The notes: generated by a model not told the origin, from the letters alone. Shown: positions 42,920 through 54,059, counted from the stretch's first letter. The stretch is 64,000 nucleotides of DNA from Nothophaeocryptopus gaeumannii (GCA_031771865.1 JASISA010000009.1:868001-932000); one strand, 5' to 3'. Made by a program: numbers and translations.

Positions 42920-44712
42920 ATGGCGGTCTTTACGAGGACGGCGATATGGGTCTCAATGCTCGCCGCATTCGCCTCTGCTCAAACGATTGCGCCGACGAAC
43001 AGCACCGATCAACCGCTGTATGGCGGTGACATCGAAATGGCCGTGGCGCACTCCACCACGGCTCGCCCGGTTGGCGTGTTCCCGGTCATACCACTGACTG
43101 TAAACGCGGGAAATTACATACCGGTAAGGGCGCTGTGTCAGAGTACCAGACATGCTTGTGTATGGATGTTGCTAATCCTGCTACGTCTCACTAGTCCGAA
43201 GGCTTATCCGGAGACATTCTACTTGCCAACGCCTCCAACCAGCTCACCATCCAACATACCCAAGTTGCCCTGATCTCGTGCGATCCGTATAGTGGCAACA
43301 TCCAACCCAGTGACGTCTTTGGGACCGCCGAATACCACAATGCCACCGCAATAGTATTCTATTCGACCACCGCGGTAACTTGCCATGCTGGAAATCTAGG
43401 AGAATATCAGTGGATCTACGCAATGAAGGGCGCAAACGAGAGTACCGAGATGTTGGAGGTGGTCAATAGTCTGAACTCTGGCAACGCCCAGCCTGCGTTC
43501 GCCGTCCTGGCCACACGAGCATCTTTGGAGAGGGCGATCCAAGGGAGCAATAGCTCAAGCAACGACACCAACGCGAATCAGACGAATCCTCTCGGACCAT
43601 CGCCTAGCACCGCTGTGGCTATGATCATTCTGTACAGCATCACTGGTATCATCACAGCATTGTTCCTTATCATTATCATTACCGGAGCGGTCCGCGCCCA
43701 TCGGCATCCAGAACGATATGGACCTCGCAATGGCATGGGAAGGCCGAGACAAACAAGAGCACGTGGGATTGCAAGAGCCATGTTGGATTCGATCCCGATC
43801 GTCAAGTTCGGAGATCGTCAGGATAACCAAGAGCGCAAGCCGACTGAGGTCGAGTTGGAGAACGGACAACATGGACAAGTAGAGTATGTTGGAGAGCAGG
43901 GCAATACTCAATCGACGGAACAGGCGGAGTCTGCGGGTCAGATTCACGATGCGCCGGTAGGGGGAGCTGCTCACGAGACCACCGCTAAGACGGGCGACGA
44001 GGTTGCCGAGAGCGGTATTGCTGCTGCAGTGCCGTCCGAACAGCAACCTGCGGCGCAGGAGGAGAACACACAAGGATGCAGTATCTGTACCGAAGATTTC
44101 GAGGTTGGTCAAGACCAGCGAGTACTTCCATGCGATCACAGGTTCCATCCTGCGTGTATCGACCCGTGGCTGCTGAATGTTTCCGGAACATGTCCCCTCT
44201 GCCGAATCGATCTTCGACCGACAACGACCAACTCCTCCGAGGAAGAGCAGGACTTGGATGAGTATGGCAATCCGACTATACCCGATGGCGAAACCCTCGC
44301 ACCGCCCTTGAACGGCGAAAGACGATCGACTGTTAGGAGAGCCATCATGCTGGGTCTGATGGGCACTCCGAGACCAGAGAGGATGAGTCGGGAAGAGCGC
44401 ATCAACGCTCTGAGACAGTACAGAGAGCAGCAGCAACAACAGCAGCAGATGCCTACCGTCCCTGAAGAGGCTGCCGCGGCCCCAGCGCCTGTGGAAGAAG
44501 AGACGAGTAGGAGAAGGAGATTCCGAAATGTTTTCCGGATTCGTACGAGGAGAACAGGTGAAGATGAGGCTGAACCGCAACAGGTAGCAGCAGCGCGATG
44601 GGCACAGGCGGAGGCCGTTCAGCAGAATGACGGTCAGGCTGCGCAAGGCACAAGCGCTGGTGAAGCGACTTCAGAGTCCGCAGATGGATCCGGAGCTTCG
44701 CGCACAACGTAG
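42920..44712 (+). CDS. membrane RING-H2 E3 ubiquitin ligase with PA-like lumenal region
   Basis: Exons 42920-43123 and 43195-44712 (71-nt intron, GTAAGG..CACTAG, branch GCTAATC) encode 573 residues. A signal peptide (MAVFTRTAIWVSMLAAFASA) is followed by a lumenal region of about 180 residues with Cys pairs and N-glycosylation sites (NSSSNDTNANQT), resembling protease-associated-domain ligases such as GRAIL/RNF13. One transmembrane helix (AVAMIILYSITGIITALFLI) spans about 209-235. The cytosolic part carries the RING-H2 finger at about 363-404: CSICTED, then VLPCDHRFHPACIDPWL and CPLCR, a complete C3H2C3 set. The tail is Gln/Glu-rich with a QQQQQQQ run. Such ligases ubiquitinate membrane or endosomal cargo. 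The ATG at 42920 is picked for the signal peptide. Confidence 0.9.
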
Positions 44713-45593
44713 GATTGATTGATTGATGGGATGCATTGGTGCTTAGGCGTTCATGAACGGCAAGATTGGGGGGCATGATATCGTATATCTGTATGGCGTT
44801 CGTTGGAGAGCATTGGGCACAGCGCACAACAGCGGATGCTGTCGTTTGGATACTGCATGCCGTTAGTTGCGGTTGGGACATGTATATACGAAGTTACGGG
44901 TGAGATGTCTATAGTATGGAATTGGAGATGCAGAGTCTCCGCTTTTGAGCAAAGCATTGAGTGGGTTCCTGGGGTGTTGGTCGCATGAGGTGCGAGGTTT
45001 GGTGGGCTGCGTGCCTTCCTCAGTTGACTGTTGCTTGCGTCAAGTGCCGGGAGAAGCCGCTGACATGTGAAGATTCGCTGGACGTCACTTCTTTACCGAA
45101 TATGGCAATTTTGGGTATGATGAACTCTCGGCGGTTGTACACTGATTCAATGGAGTAGGTGTCGTGAACCTTTGAACTCCCCATCCTTTCCGCTGGTTGT
45201 GAGAGCCATCTTGCGGCCAGTACATCGAATGATGGACATTCGATCCGCTACCACATGATCTTTCCATTGACAAAGAATACTGGAGCGTGAATACAGATTC
45301 CATCGATCGTCCATGTTGCTATTGATCACAACTGCAGAGGTTATGTATGTATTCCTGTCGTCGTCGCATCGAGGCAACTTTGCCAAGACCTTCAAGCTGT
45401 ATTTCGCCCATCGACTTCAACCGATCATATTGAAACCAATTCTTCATCAAAATGGGCGGTTCAAAGAGCAAAGGAAAGCTGAACATCTTAAGCATCAACT
45501 GCCGAAGTCAGCTCCAACGCATACGCACCCATTGTTCATCAAAAGCTTCAAACAGCCATGACTTACCCAAATCTTAGCCAAATCGAATGATTT
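44713..45593. other. intergenic region
   Basis: 3' flank of the RING ligase and 5' flank of the 45594 relic. A short frame starting MGGSKSKGKLNILSINC (about 45451) could be a lost first exon of that relic. Nothing else recognised. Confidence 0.4.
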
Positions 45594-46189
45594 TTGGTTC
45601 TACGTGCTCAGGAGCGAAAGGAGAACATCATCAACACGTCAACAGAGCAAAGATCCAGGATCTGGAAGGAGATGACTGATTTTCTAGTCAAGCAAGATCC
45701 TACGACAGGCGGCGTTATAAAGGTTGATAACGTTATTGCGGTTGATATCGACCAGCTCGACCCTCTCGATCGGGATATAATTGAGATACATCGAGCCGAT
45801 GCTCTAGCGTTTATCGGACGCACCCAAGACATTTTAGTGAGCCAGCAGGAGGTAATCCAGCCTAGAGAGCAAAAAGACTAGATCGATAGTGCAGTAGCGG
45901 CATTGTAAGAGGCTACTCGTAAGTCGTGGGAGCATCAGGAATCAGTTTTGAGGACGATGTTGACCATTATATAGGTCTTATATTGGCCGATGTCGATGCA
46001 ATTACCCGAGAAGACAGCAATACCGACTAAGGCTCAACACCTAAAGCCCGTAAGCAAAAAGACAAGGCGAAGAGTAGGCGGAAAACCAGATCCAACACTA
46101 CAATAGCTCAAGAGGCTGAATCGGTGTCTCAATTAAGAAGAGTACGCGGCACTCTCATTCGATTGAATGACCTAGAAAGCGATGCTTAA
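45594..46189 (+). pseudogene. decayed gene of unknown family
   Basis: Two coding-like segments lie in successive frames. The first, 45594-45881, includes EMTDFLVKQDPTTGGVIKVD and DIIEIHRADALAFIGRTQDI, ending in TAG. The second, about 45930-46189, reads GASGISFEDDVDHYIGLILA, DVDAITREDSNTD, a TAA, then a Lys/Arg-rich stretch (KARKQKDKAKSRRKTRSN) and SVSQLRRVRGTLIRLNDLES to a TAA. The stop codons and frame change indicate a broken gene. The composition, with a basic C-terminus, could be of a transposon-encoded DNA-binding protein, but I do not recognise it. Confidence 0.4.
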
Positions 46190-46327
46190 GCGGAGCTTGG
46201 TCGTTATCGCTGTAATGCATGCAAAATTTAGCTATAAATCACATTCTCCACTATTCACTTGAACATATGCATTCCGTGTCAAACTAGAATCGAATCCTCG
46301 AGTCATCTCAGTGAATACAAGACAATC

Positions 46328-46455
46328 GAAATGTCTCGAATTCTTGAACATTTTGATTCACTTGGCAAAAATTGATAGTGAATTATTCGCATGCCGAATT
46401 GAGTGAATGTCTCGAATATGTGAATAATCTCATTCACTTTTTGCAAAAATCAGCC
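46328..46455. repeat. 76-bp tandem duplication downstream of tRNA-Thr(CGU)
   Basis: TGTCTCGAAT recurs at 46332 and 46408, ATTCACTT at 46356 and 46432, and GCAAAAAT follows each, all in the same order at 76-bp spacing. The right copy ends about 20 bp from the tRNA terminator. AT-rich and non-coding. Confidence 0.7.
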
Positions 46456-46471
46456 CTCTTCGGGATAACAG

Positions 46472-46475
46472 AAAA
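46472..46475 (-). terminator. Pol III T-run terminator
   Basis: On the minus strand the sequence after the tRNA discriminator is GTTTTC, a minimal Pol III stop. Confidence 0.7.
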
Positions 46476-46495
46476 CTGCCCACTCTCGGAATCGA

Positions 46496-46549
46496 CTATG
46501 TTGCCATTAGCTTATGTTTCATCAATCAATACGTACGTGAACAACTTAC
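46496..46549 (-). other. 54-nt spliceosomal-type intron in the T-loop of tRNA-Thr(CGU)
   Basis: Minus-strand sequence starts GTAAGTTGTT, a perfect fungal 5' splice consensus. It contains GCTAATGG, matching RCTRAY with the branch A 11 nt before the end, and finishes GGCAACATAG. Its size and signals match host protein-coding introns. Excision joins T54 to T55 of the T-loop exactly. No B-box-like sequence exists inside it. Confidence 0.87.
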
Positions 46550-46566
46550 ACCGAGGATCTTCTCAT

Positions 46567-46576
46567 GACCATTTAC
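46567..46576 (-). other. 10-nt canonical-position anticodon-loop intron
   Basis: GTAAATGGTC between tRNA positions 37 and 38. Removal gives loop CTCGTAA. It is short even for a tRNA intron but at the universal position. Confidence 0.78.
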
Positions 46577-46612
46577 TACGAGTGAGACGCTGTACCACTA
46601 AGCCAAGCGGGC

Positions 46613-48991
46613 TGTGATATGATTGGATGGCAAGTGAGCTGAATGTATATATTATATTCCCTTACTATCTTGCAAAAACGTCTGATGGCCTGGAGAGGCC
46701 ACAGCGCTAGATAGAAAGGCTGGACCCCTTACTTACTATCAAGATTCAGACGAGTCAATATGTGTACAGCATTAAAAAATTCACGTTAGGCTTGCTTCGG
46801 CTGTACGGCTGGGACGGAGCTAAGGACCCAACTCCGAGCTACAGCTTCAACCGCACCATGCATTCTCTCCGAATTACAGCGTCAGTTCTCTTCCATCGTC
46901 CATATATTTCTGCCAACAACCAAATGCTTTGTACGGTGTTTGTTGCCAATCCGTCTACTTGTCTTACACCCCAAGTGTGGACTGGAACTCGAGGCTCGGC
47001 TACTGTCGCAGTGACGACCCATCATCATCAACTCCGAGCATTATAGTCCTCGCAATCTACAAGCAGCCACGAAAGTAAGGCTGCCCGCATATCGACTCTT
47101 GACGAGTCTCACGTTCTCGACTTCCCCTCAGCTCTAGGTCTTGCAGGAAGATGCAAAACGGCTGGTGGAACCACATCATCAGAGCCGTGATCCATCGAAC
47201 AATTCTTTGATCTCGATCAAGAAGCGGTCAACAGTCCACCGCAATCCTGATACTACCACTGGTCCAATTGTGGGAGGTAGTGGAACAGAAATGGATGATT
47301 GCATGTCTGGGACCGAGAACTCTCGCTGCCGTCGTGAGCGTCAAAATGAGGCATCTTTCAGACCTCGGGGAAAGGGCATGGCAACATCGCGGTTTTCCCG
47401 GGTAGCTCATGTCGCACAACATGGAGCCGATTTCGAGTTGACACATGAGCCGGATCCACTTGTCAAGATCATAGAGAGATGGGGTTGTGGCCGTGGAGAT
47501 CTCCCAGCGGGTGCAGCTACAGCCATGCATCTGTATCAACGCACGTGCGTAAGGTGGAAAAGGTGTATCAATCGCCATGCATATCTACCTGGTCTAGCGC
47601 TCAGTTCTGGGCACTGCTTCTCGATGCTGTGGAACGAGGCATCAGCCCGGCCCACCATCCTGCTGCTCTATCTCGTCGACCGTAACACAAGCTATACAAC
47701 AGCCTGCGACCGAGGTTCCGATCCAATGTCATGCACGATCCGTCAGTCAGGTCCGACAGCTGACGCAAGTTATTGGAGTTTCACGGCATCCCAACGACCA
47801 TCATGCTCTGCGTGGTGGTGTAGGCTAGCCATCCTAATCGATTGCGGCACCTCGCAGCGTAGGAAGTAGTAGATTCACCCAGACTCATACTCAAGGAATT
47901 TCCAAGTCGATCAAATCGACCGACGCACACAAGCACGACATTCAAGATATCAGGTCTTCGAGCATGAGTCTGCACTTTCCATTTGGAGAGAGATTGCCGT
48001 GGAGCCTTTGGCCCACGCAGTCCCAAACTTGACACACACCCTGTACAGAAAGAGATATCCGCCTGTGAGCTAATTACTGCCAATGTATGCACGTTCGCAA
48101 GCCAGGTTACCATTCTCCACCACACGAGACAAAGCTGATGATAACTGAACGCCCGAGCGAAGCTTGTGTGGGTCTCACTGCTGAGATTTAAGACAGTATA
48201 TGCTGCTATCCGTCGCTAGCGACTACAGACTGTTACCAGCTGCGAAGAACTTGACGAGACAAGTCTTCAGCCTACCAGCAAAATGCACTTTCCGGCAATA
48301 CCGCCGACTCTTCGATATCCGCAATTCCGCTATTTGGGCCTCAACGAGACGGCGATGCGCATAATCGAGGACACCCTCGGTGACTTTGGTGATTAACATA
48401 CCTGAAACATAGCGATATGGTGGTTTGCGGATTCGTGCATGCTGTAGGTACTCAATGAGGAGGCTCTCCAGTCGCGTCAGTCTTGACTCCATGCATCTCG
48501 CCATGAGCGTCTCTCGACCTTACGAAGCTCGTGAGGAAGGCCCGCTTTTGGGCTTCTCTGCACCAAATCAAAGACAGGAGAATATCGATCCCGCTCTGAA
48601 AGTACGTCAAAGAGCTCTGTCGGGGCGTCAAGCGTCCAAAACCCCCTGCTTGATCAACCTGACGCCTCGCCTGAAGATGCCGACGAAGGCCAAATCAACG
48701 CTACGAGGCGAAAGCTCCCGCATCCAAGGTCCTCGTCCGAAATGGACCGCGTTTCACAGAGGCCACATCGACCCTCTCAACGATTGCGCTCGCGAGATGA
48801 AGTCCTTGTTCGAACGATCCTGGCGAGAGGAACGAGAGTACTTGATACCCCTTAGCACCGCCTGCCAGACTGTTCATTACCCCCTCCATTCTGTTCTCTT
48901 GGGCACATTCCAGCCGACTCTCGACCTTGGACGCTTTTGATAGATCGATACTTCCATTTTTCGTTCAATCTGCACTACATTTTCGCCCACC
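46613..48991. other. 2.4-kb region without a secure gene
   Basis: Plus-strand open frames at 47141-47869 (242 codons) and 48425-48940 (171 codons) are the longest. The second, read from an internal Met near 48503 (MSVSRPYEAREEGPLLGFSA, MPTKAKSTLRGESSRIQG), has a more protein-like composition and could be a hypothetical gene, but neither shows a recognised domain. Confidence 0.35.
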
Positions 48992-49207
48992 ATGCCACCA
49001 AAGCGAAAATCCAAAGCCACTGGCGAGCTCTCGCTAGCGGAACAACTGCAGCGATTTACTAACGGTATGTGGTCGCAAATCACCTCCAAAGAAAGGCAGC
49101 CTGTGCTCTCGCTAGCTGCGGCATGCTCTACGCTCGCTATTGTTGCCGGATTCCTCGTGTTCGAGGCATTCGAGGAGCAGGGAACGATCGCAGGTGAAGT
49201 TGACTGA
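48992..49207 (+). CDS. small single-pass membrane protein, unknown
   Basis: 71 residues from an ATG in excellent context (CGCCCACCATGCC). A basic N-terminus (MPPKRKSKATGELSLAEQLQ) and amphipathic stretch precede one hydrophobic helix (VLSLAAACSTLAIVAGFLVF), then a short acidic C-terminus ending GEVD. The arrangement resembles small tail-region subunits of mitochondrial or ER complexes, but I do not recognise a specific one. A possible GTGAAG donor near the 3' end could lead to a different C-terminus. The coding case rests on start context and composition. Confidence 0.5.
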   Translation: MPPKRKSKATGELSLAEQLQRFTNGMWSQITSKERQPVLSLAAACSTLAIVAGFLVFEAFEEQGTIAGEVD

Positions 49208-50249
49208 CTCTATCGATCAATAGATCCATATTCTCAGCCCGACATATCTGAAGCTGCGTGTCAACTTTCCAGTGCACGAAATGCTCAGACTCATGGTACG
49301 AGTTACCAAGTTGGAAGAGCGACTCTTAGCGTTGGATCTCTGCGAGATCGAAGCGCAGTGCCGCACAGCTTACTACTCGTATAGACTAGGACACTGAACT
49401 GCTCAAATAGGGCAGACCAGACCACTGGAAGCATTCAAATTCATGGCAAGGATAGCTACTGACGCTTTCCGCTGCACTGAGATCTCATCGCAGACGTCAG
49501 TTGCAACTAATTGATGAATGGGAGACGCGGTGAGAGAGCCGTATTTCAACTCTTAACGAGTGGTGCAGGAACATCGAATGTTCTGTAACGCGCACTCGAT
49601 CACTGTCATTTTGCTCGTTCAGCCCTCGTTTCGCAAAGGCCGCGCTTCCTCCAAGCTGGACGAAGCTGCAAATCGGAGTTCTGGGAATGAACCCAGCTAT
49701 ATGCGGACATCGACTACAAATGCGAAGGGCATACGACCTGAATACATGCAATATGACCTTGCGAAAGCGCTCGCCAAAGGATGCGATAGGGTTTAGGCAT
49801 CCGGCGTTCAGCCCTCGCAGCTTAGCAATATTGCAGACCGACTCTACTTCATCTCCTCGCAAAAACATCCTTGCACAGAGGCAATCCCGCTCGGAAGCTA
49901 CCTCCACAGCATCGCTGACTCTTGTTTCAACACCAATACCTGGTATTCGATTGACAGGCAAACCAACTTCCTCATACAAAAGTAGTTGCGCGCATGATTC
50001 GTCTTTGCTTGAGAATGGATGCGGCCCTATGCTTACATCAGGTTCTTACAACGACATACTCTGAGCAAACCACTTACCAACCCAAAGCTCGCGCTCCATC
50101 AACTTAGCGTCGTCGGGCCCATCAGATGAGCGACACCTTTTGAACAAGACCACCTACCAAGACAAATCTTCACACATCGTCATCATCATCATCATCAACC
50201 CGTCGAGGGCGTCATCAAAGAAGACATCCCGCAAACAAGCACACCCAAC
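49208..50249. other. P450 upstream region
   Basis: Non-coding so far as I can see. It ends in a (CAT)n-like tract (CGTCATCATCATCATCATCA near 50179) and A/C-rich leader before the P450 ATG. Open frames at 49497-49979 and 49687-50064 lie on opposite strands and show no domain. Confidence 0.45.
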
Positions 50250-51974
50250 ATGTTCCTCGACAACCTCCCTCCCGCCAACCTCCCAACAACGCTCATCCTC
50301 TCCGCCTCCCTCCTAACCCTCTACCTCCTCACAAAACTCTACACCTTCTACGCCTCCTCCCGCCCCCTCCCCAACACCCCCCTTGTCAATCTCAACAATG
50401 GAAAACCCGCCGCAGCAAACTTCGTCTTCTCTCACAGCGAACTCCTCGCCCACGGCTACGACCTCCATGGCGACAACCCCTTCCAAGTAATGACCGCAAC
50501 CGGACCAAAGCTCGTTCTCCGGAATCGGTACTTGGATGAGGTTAAGAATGATCAAAGGTTCTCGTTTGTAGAACATATGCGACCGGAATTTTTTGTCGAA
50601 CATCCTGGATTTCAGGGGATAAGAGCTGCGCTGGACAAAAGGGAGTTGATGAAGGACGTAGTGAACAAGAGGTTGAATGCGGCTGTTAATGCGTTGACGC
50701 CGGATATTGTTGATGAGGCGAATGCTGCTATTTCGGATACGTTCAAGGTCAAAGCTTCTGATGCTAGTGGTGATGGTGTTGGCGAATGGACGACAATTAC
50801 GCTGCGACCGACCGTGCTGTACTTCGTAACTCGCCTTTCCTCGCGAATCTTCCTTGGTCTCCCGCTCTGTCGGGATGAACAGATTATCGATATCTTGGGG
50901 AACTATACAGTTCATACATTCGAAGCCACGCGCGCGCTCAAACAAACATCGCCTTGGCTGCGCGGTATCGCCCGCTTCTACAAACCCGAATGTCAACGCC
51001 TCGAAAAGGACTACGCTGAAGCGAAGCGCATCATCACAGCTGAGACGCAACGGCGCGAAGCAGCTGCTCGAAAAGCGATGGCGGAAGCTGGCGGAGAGAA
51101 GAAGAGTCGGAAAGAAGCTTCCCGCCCTGATGCGATTGCATGGTTTGTAGAAGTTGCTTCGGAGCAAGGGAAACCGGTGGATTTGGTGGCGAGTCAATTG
51201 GCACTGTCGTTGGCGGCGTTGCATACGACTACCGAGAGTGTTTGTCAGTCATTGGCGCATTTGTGTCAATTTCCGGAATTGCAGCCTGCTCTTAGAGAAG
51301 AGGTTGTGAGGATTGTTGGAGCGAAAGGGTGGGAGAAGAGCAGTCTGGTGGGGTTGAAATTGATGGATAGCTTTCTGAGGGAGTCGCAGAGGTTTTCTAG
51401 GGTAGGATGTAAGCAGTTCTTATGCTCCTTCGCTTTGATTAGCTGTGAACTGACGAGTGTTGTAGCGGGTGGGCAACGAGTCCCACTTCAAGATATCGTG
51501 CTCTCGGACGGAACTAAGGTCCGTAAAGGAACTCGCGTGATTTTCGAGGCCAAGTACTGGGATCCAGAGATCTTTCCGGACCCATATAGATTTGATGCGT
51601 ACCGGTTCATGAGAATGCGTGAACAGCCGGGACAGCAGAATCAACACCAGCACGTCTCTGCGAATAAAGAACATATGGGCTTTGGAGTTGAATTTCATTC
51701 TTGTCCAGGTACGTTGACTTCGCCCTTCTCTCTCTGTACCTATCTTCCATCATGAGTAAATGTACTGACCCTGCTAACAGGCCGCTTCTTCGCATCCAAC
51801 GAGATCAAGATCGCCCTTTCGTTTCTGCTTCTGAAGTTTGATTGGAGCTTCGATCCTGGCGATGGCCAGACGCATGACCTTGATTTAGAAGGCGTGAAGA
51901 CCGTAAGCCCGCACGGCAAAATGCGGTACAGGCCTCGGAAGGAGGAGGTTGATTTGCTGGCAGTGAAGAGATAA
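50250..51974 (+). CDS. cytochrome P450 monooxygenase, microsomal
   Basis: Exons 50250-51408, 51466-51708 and 51781-51974 (introns of 57 and 72 nt) encode 531 residues. An N-terminal membrane anchor (LILSASLLTLYLLTKLYTFY) and Pro-rich hinge precede the P450 fold. The I-helix region is LALSLAALHTTTESVCQSLA and the K-helix ExxR is in DSFLRESQRFSRVG. GTRVIFEAKYWDPEIFPDPY and RFDAYRFMRM follow. The haem loop GFGVEFHSCPGRFFASNEIK carries the cysteine ligand (Cys466). The overall pattern, including RFFASNE after the Cys, is that of CYP68/ent-kaurene-oxidase-like fungal P450s. The residue four after the loop Phe, normally Gly in FGxGxxxCxG, is Glu here. Substrate unknown; no terpene or polyketide synthase is adjacent. 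Confidence 0.9.
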
Positions 51975-54059
51975 GGTGCCGATCCTTGATAGAAAAGTCT
52001 TCTCTGAACGTTGAAAACCTTTGATGCCGAACATAAAGCCGCCAAGAACAGAACCATAAGTAAAATGTTGCAATGAGAATGGTATCTTCCTCCTGGGCAG
52101 ACGGTTGCCGTTCTGACAACAAGTAGCGAGTCGGACATGTCTTTCCCTTCATGAACTTATCATACCTGAAGCTGAATGTATTGCTTTGTGACGACAGTAA
52201 GCCCGTGTGCCACTCACAATGTTTCCTCGTATGCTTCGCACACGGACTTTGATCTTCAGTTCAATGCTAACGAAGTTGATCGCCATCTGATCAGCCAGCA
52301 ACTCCGACGCGAATCGTTTCTAGGCGATGACGTTGAGCAGAAAGCTCGTTAATCCTCGAAAGATCTTTCCCAGGAGTAGTGAATGCGTTGGGCATGCACA
52401 AACTGGCAGCATTCGTGTTGCAAAGAAAGTCGGTTCGGCGTAGTAGAAGCTTTTCGGAGTCGTCTCTTGGGCATCCAGAGCCGAAGCACCACGCAGTTTC
52501 GGGCAGCAGCAATAGGCAATGTCGATAGCAGATCGGACCTTTCATGACGATACCAGACTTCGAAGCCCGCGGCGCGTGAAACATGGCGTGTGTAAGAGCT
52601 GGAACACACGCGGCATGACTCGTCGAGAGTCATCCTAGTTGCATGTCACGACAGAGGAGCAGCCAAAGGGTCCGAATACTTTAGAAGGGCCCAACCCTGC
52701 ATGACTGAAGATAGTATGCGTGGAATGGTAGTTGTTACTGGTGGCTTTGTTGCGGATTTTCGTGTGCAAGATCCGCTATCTCATCTCGAAGGGGCAAGCA
52801 GGCGAGGCGAGCTGGTCGGTGAGATTGTGGGTGCGTGCCGATCCAGTGAGCTAGAACTGCACCGCTTGTACCTTTCCCGCAGCTTTGGAGGTAGAAGGCA
52901 CCTGTCATGACGCGCATACTCCGTGGTCGAAACAGAAGACGGACGGTGAGCAGGCTGATACAACCTGTTGTCACACAAAGGCTGCTTGGGCGGGAACGTA
53001 ATATGTGCATACAAGAGAAATAATATACCGAGGCGAGAGGAGGATGTAGGATGGAGGTTGGATTGACTCCTTGAAGGCAGGGTCCACGTTGGACGAGTGG
53101 AAGCCGCCAGCCTGTCAACCTGTTTGAGGGGGCGGCCCAAAGAGTCTAGACCCTAATGCAGGGAGCACGGCGAGATGGATCGTCTGGTCGTCCCTGGATA
53201 GTACGCAGTAGTGGATGGCAACACAACTGACAATTGCTGTGTGAGGGTATAGTACTACAGTGACGACGGTGACGCTGTAATCGATTTGAACAGTAACGAT
53301 GAAGTGAGCATGCTTTCAAAAGTGAGTCTTGGTCATCAAGTGCTGGCTGACGGGGTGGTGCGAGGAGTGGTGGGGATGTTCCCAAAGCAGCGGCGATTGT
53401 GACGTGCTTCATCAGTGCTGCTTTTGAAGCAGGGCAAGGCAGGGGAGGTGTGTGCAGGGTGTGTGCAGGGTGTGTGCAGGGTCCTATTCTCTCGCGTGCA
53501 TGCTGCATCAGTGCGCATCAGTGTCAGTGAATCCAACGCCAGCCCGCCCGCCCGCCGTGCATCGCAAGTCCGAACCAATTCCTAAGCACTGGTGGGCTCG
53601 TCTTCACTACTCTCTACTCCCACTTCTTCATACTTGCAGCTCCCACGGCCTCCTAACCCAACACCTTGGTATCCGACGGCGAGTACAGCTGAATGGCCTG
53701 ACCGTAGTGAGGCCGCCCTCCGCATTCCAACCCGGCCCCGCTCAGCTTTTCTTTCACTCGCGCACCACTGCCTGACATCATCGCCAAGCCCAGCGAGCTG
53801 TGACCCGAGAACAGCCACGACCTCACGGCGTCGCAGCATCTCATGGGTCCTGCGCTCTAGAATATCGGGCTCATATGACGCGCTGTACCGAGGCCAGTGG
53901 CGCGCGCAACCTACGGAGCCTCGTATTCCCTAGCAGCGCCTGCCACTCTGCGGCAGAATTACGCTGCGTCGTGACACCGAAACCTCAAGACTCGACCGCC
54001 ACTGCCACCACTACCACCATCACCACTTTCACACCTGCCCCGACCACCCGATCGCAGAC
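51975..54059. other. intergenic region with short tandem repeat
   Basis: About 2.1 kb between the P450 and the phosphatase gene. At 53448-53482 the 11-bp unit GTGTGTGCAGG is repeated three times. The right part is C-rich promoter/leader sequence of the phosphatase (ACTGCCACCACTACCACCAT). Open frames are short and domain-free. Confidence 0.45.

Larger units (their letters stand above)
46477..46612 (-). tRNA. tRNA-Thr(CGU) with T-loop spliceosomal-type intron and anticodon intron
   Basis: Read on the minus strand, acceptor GCCCGCT (46612-46606) pairs with AGTGGGC (46484-46478) with one G-U, discriminator A at 46477. The D-arm is GCTT/CAGC around loop AGTGGTA, with one mismatch common at the last D-stem pair. 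The anticodon stem (46587-46583 with 46565-46561) and T stem (46555-46551 with 46489-46485) pair 5 of 5. The anticodon CGT occupies 46580-46578. A 10-nt insertion one base after it (46576-46567) is at the normal tRNA intron site. A 54-nt insertion (46549-46496) splits the T-loop between its first and second T, with GTAAGT donor, GCTAAT branch and ATAG acceptor. Without both, the RNA is 72 nt with a standard TTCGATT loop. The A box is intact; the B box is split. Confidence 0.92.

Noticed and set aside
46287..46297. B-box-like GAATCGAATCC as a second tRNA
   Set aside because: No acceptor, D-arm or anticodon arm can be folded around it. Kept only as a weak possible external B box.
47141..47869. 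242-codon plus-strand frame
   Set aside because: No domain, Cys/Arg/Ser-heavy composition and opposing frames; insufficient to call a gene.
53452..53933. Overlapping frames upstream of the phosphatase
   Set aside because: They lie in C-rich leader/promoter DNA and end before the phosphatase ATG without domains.
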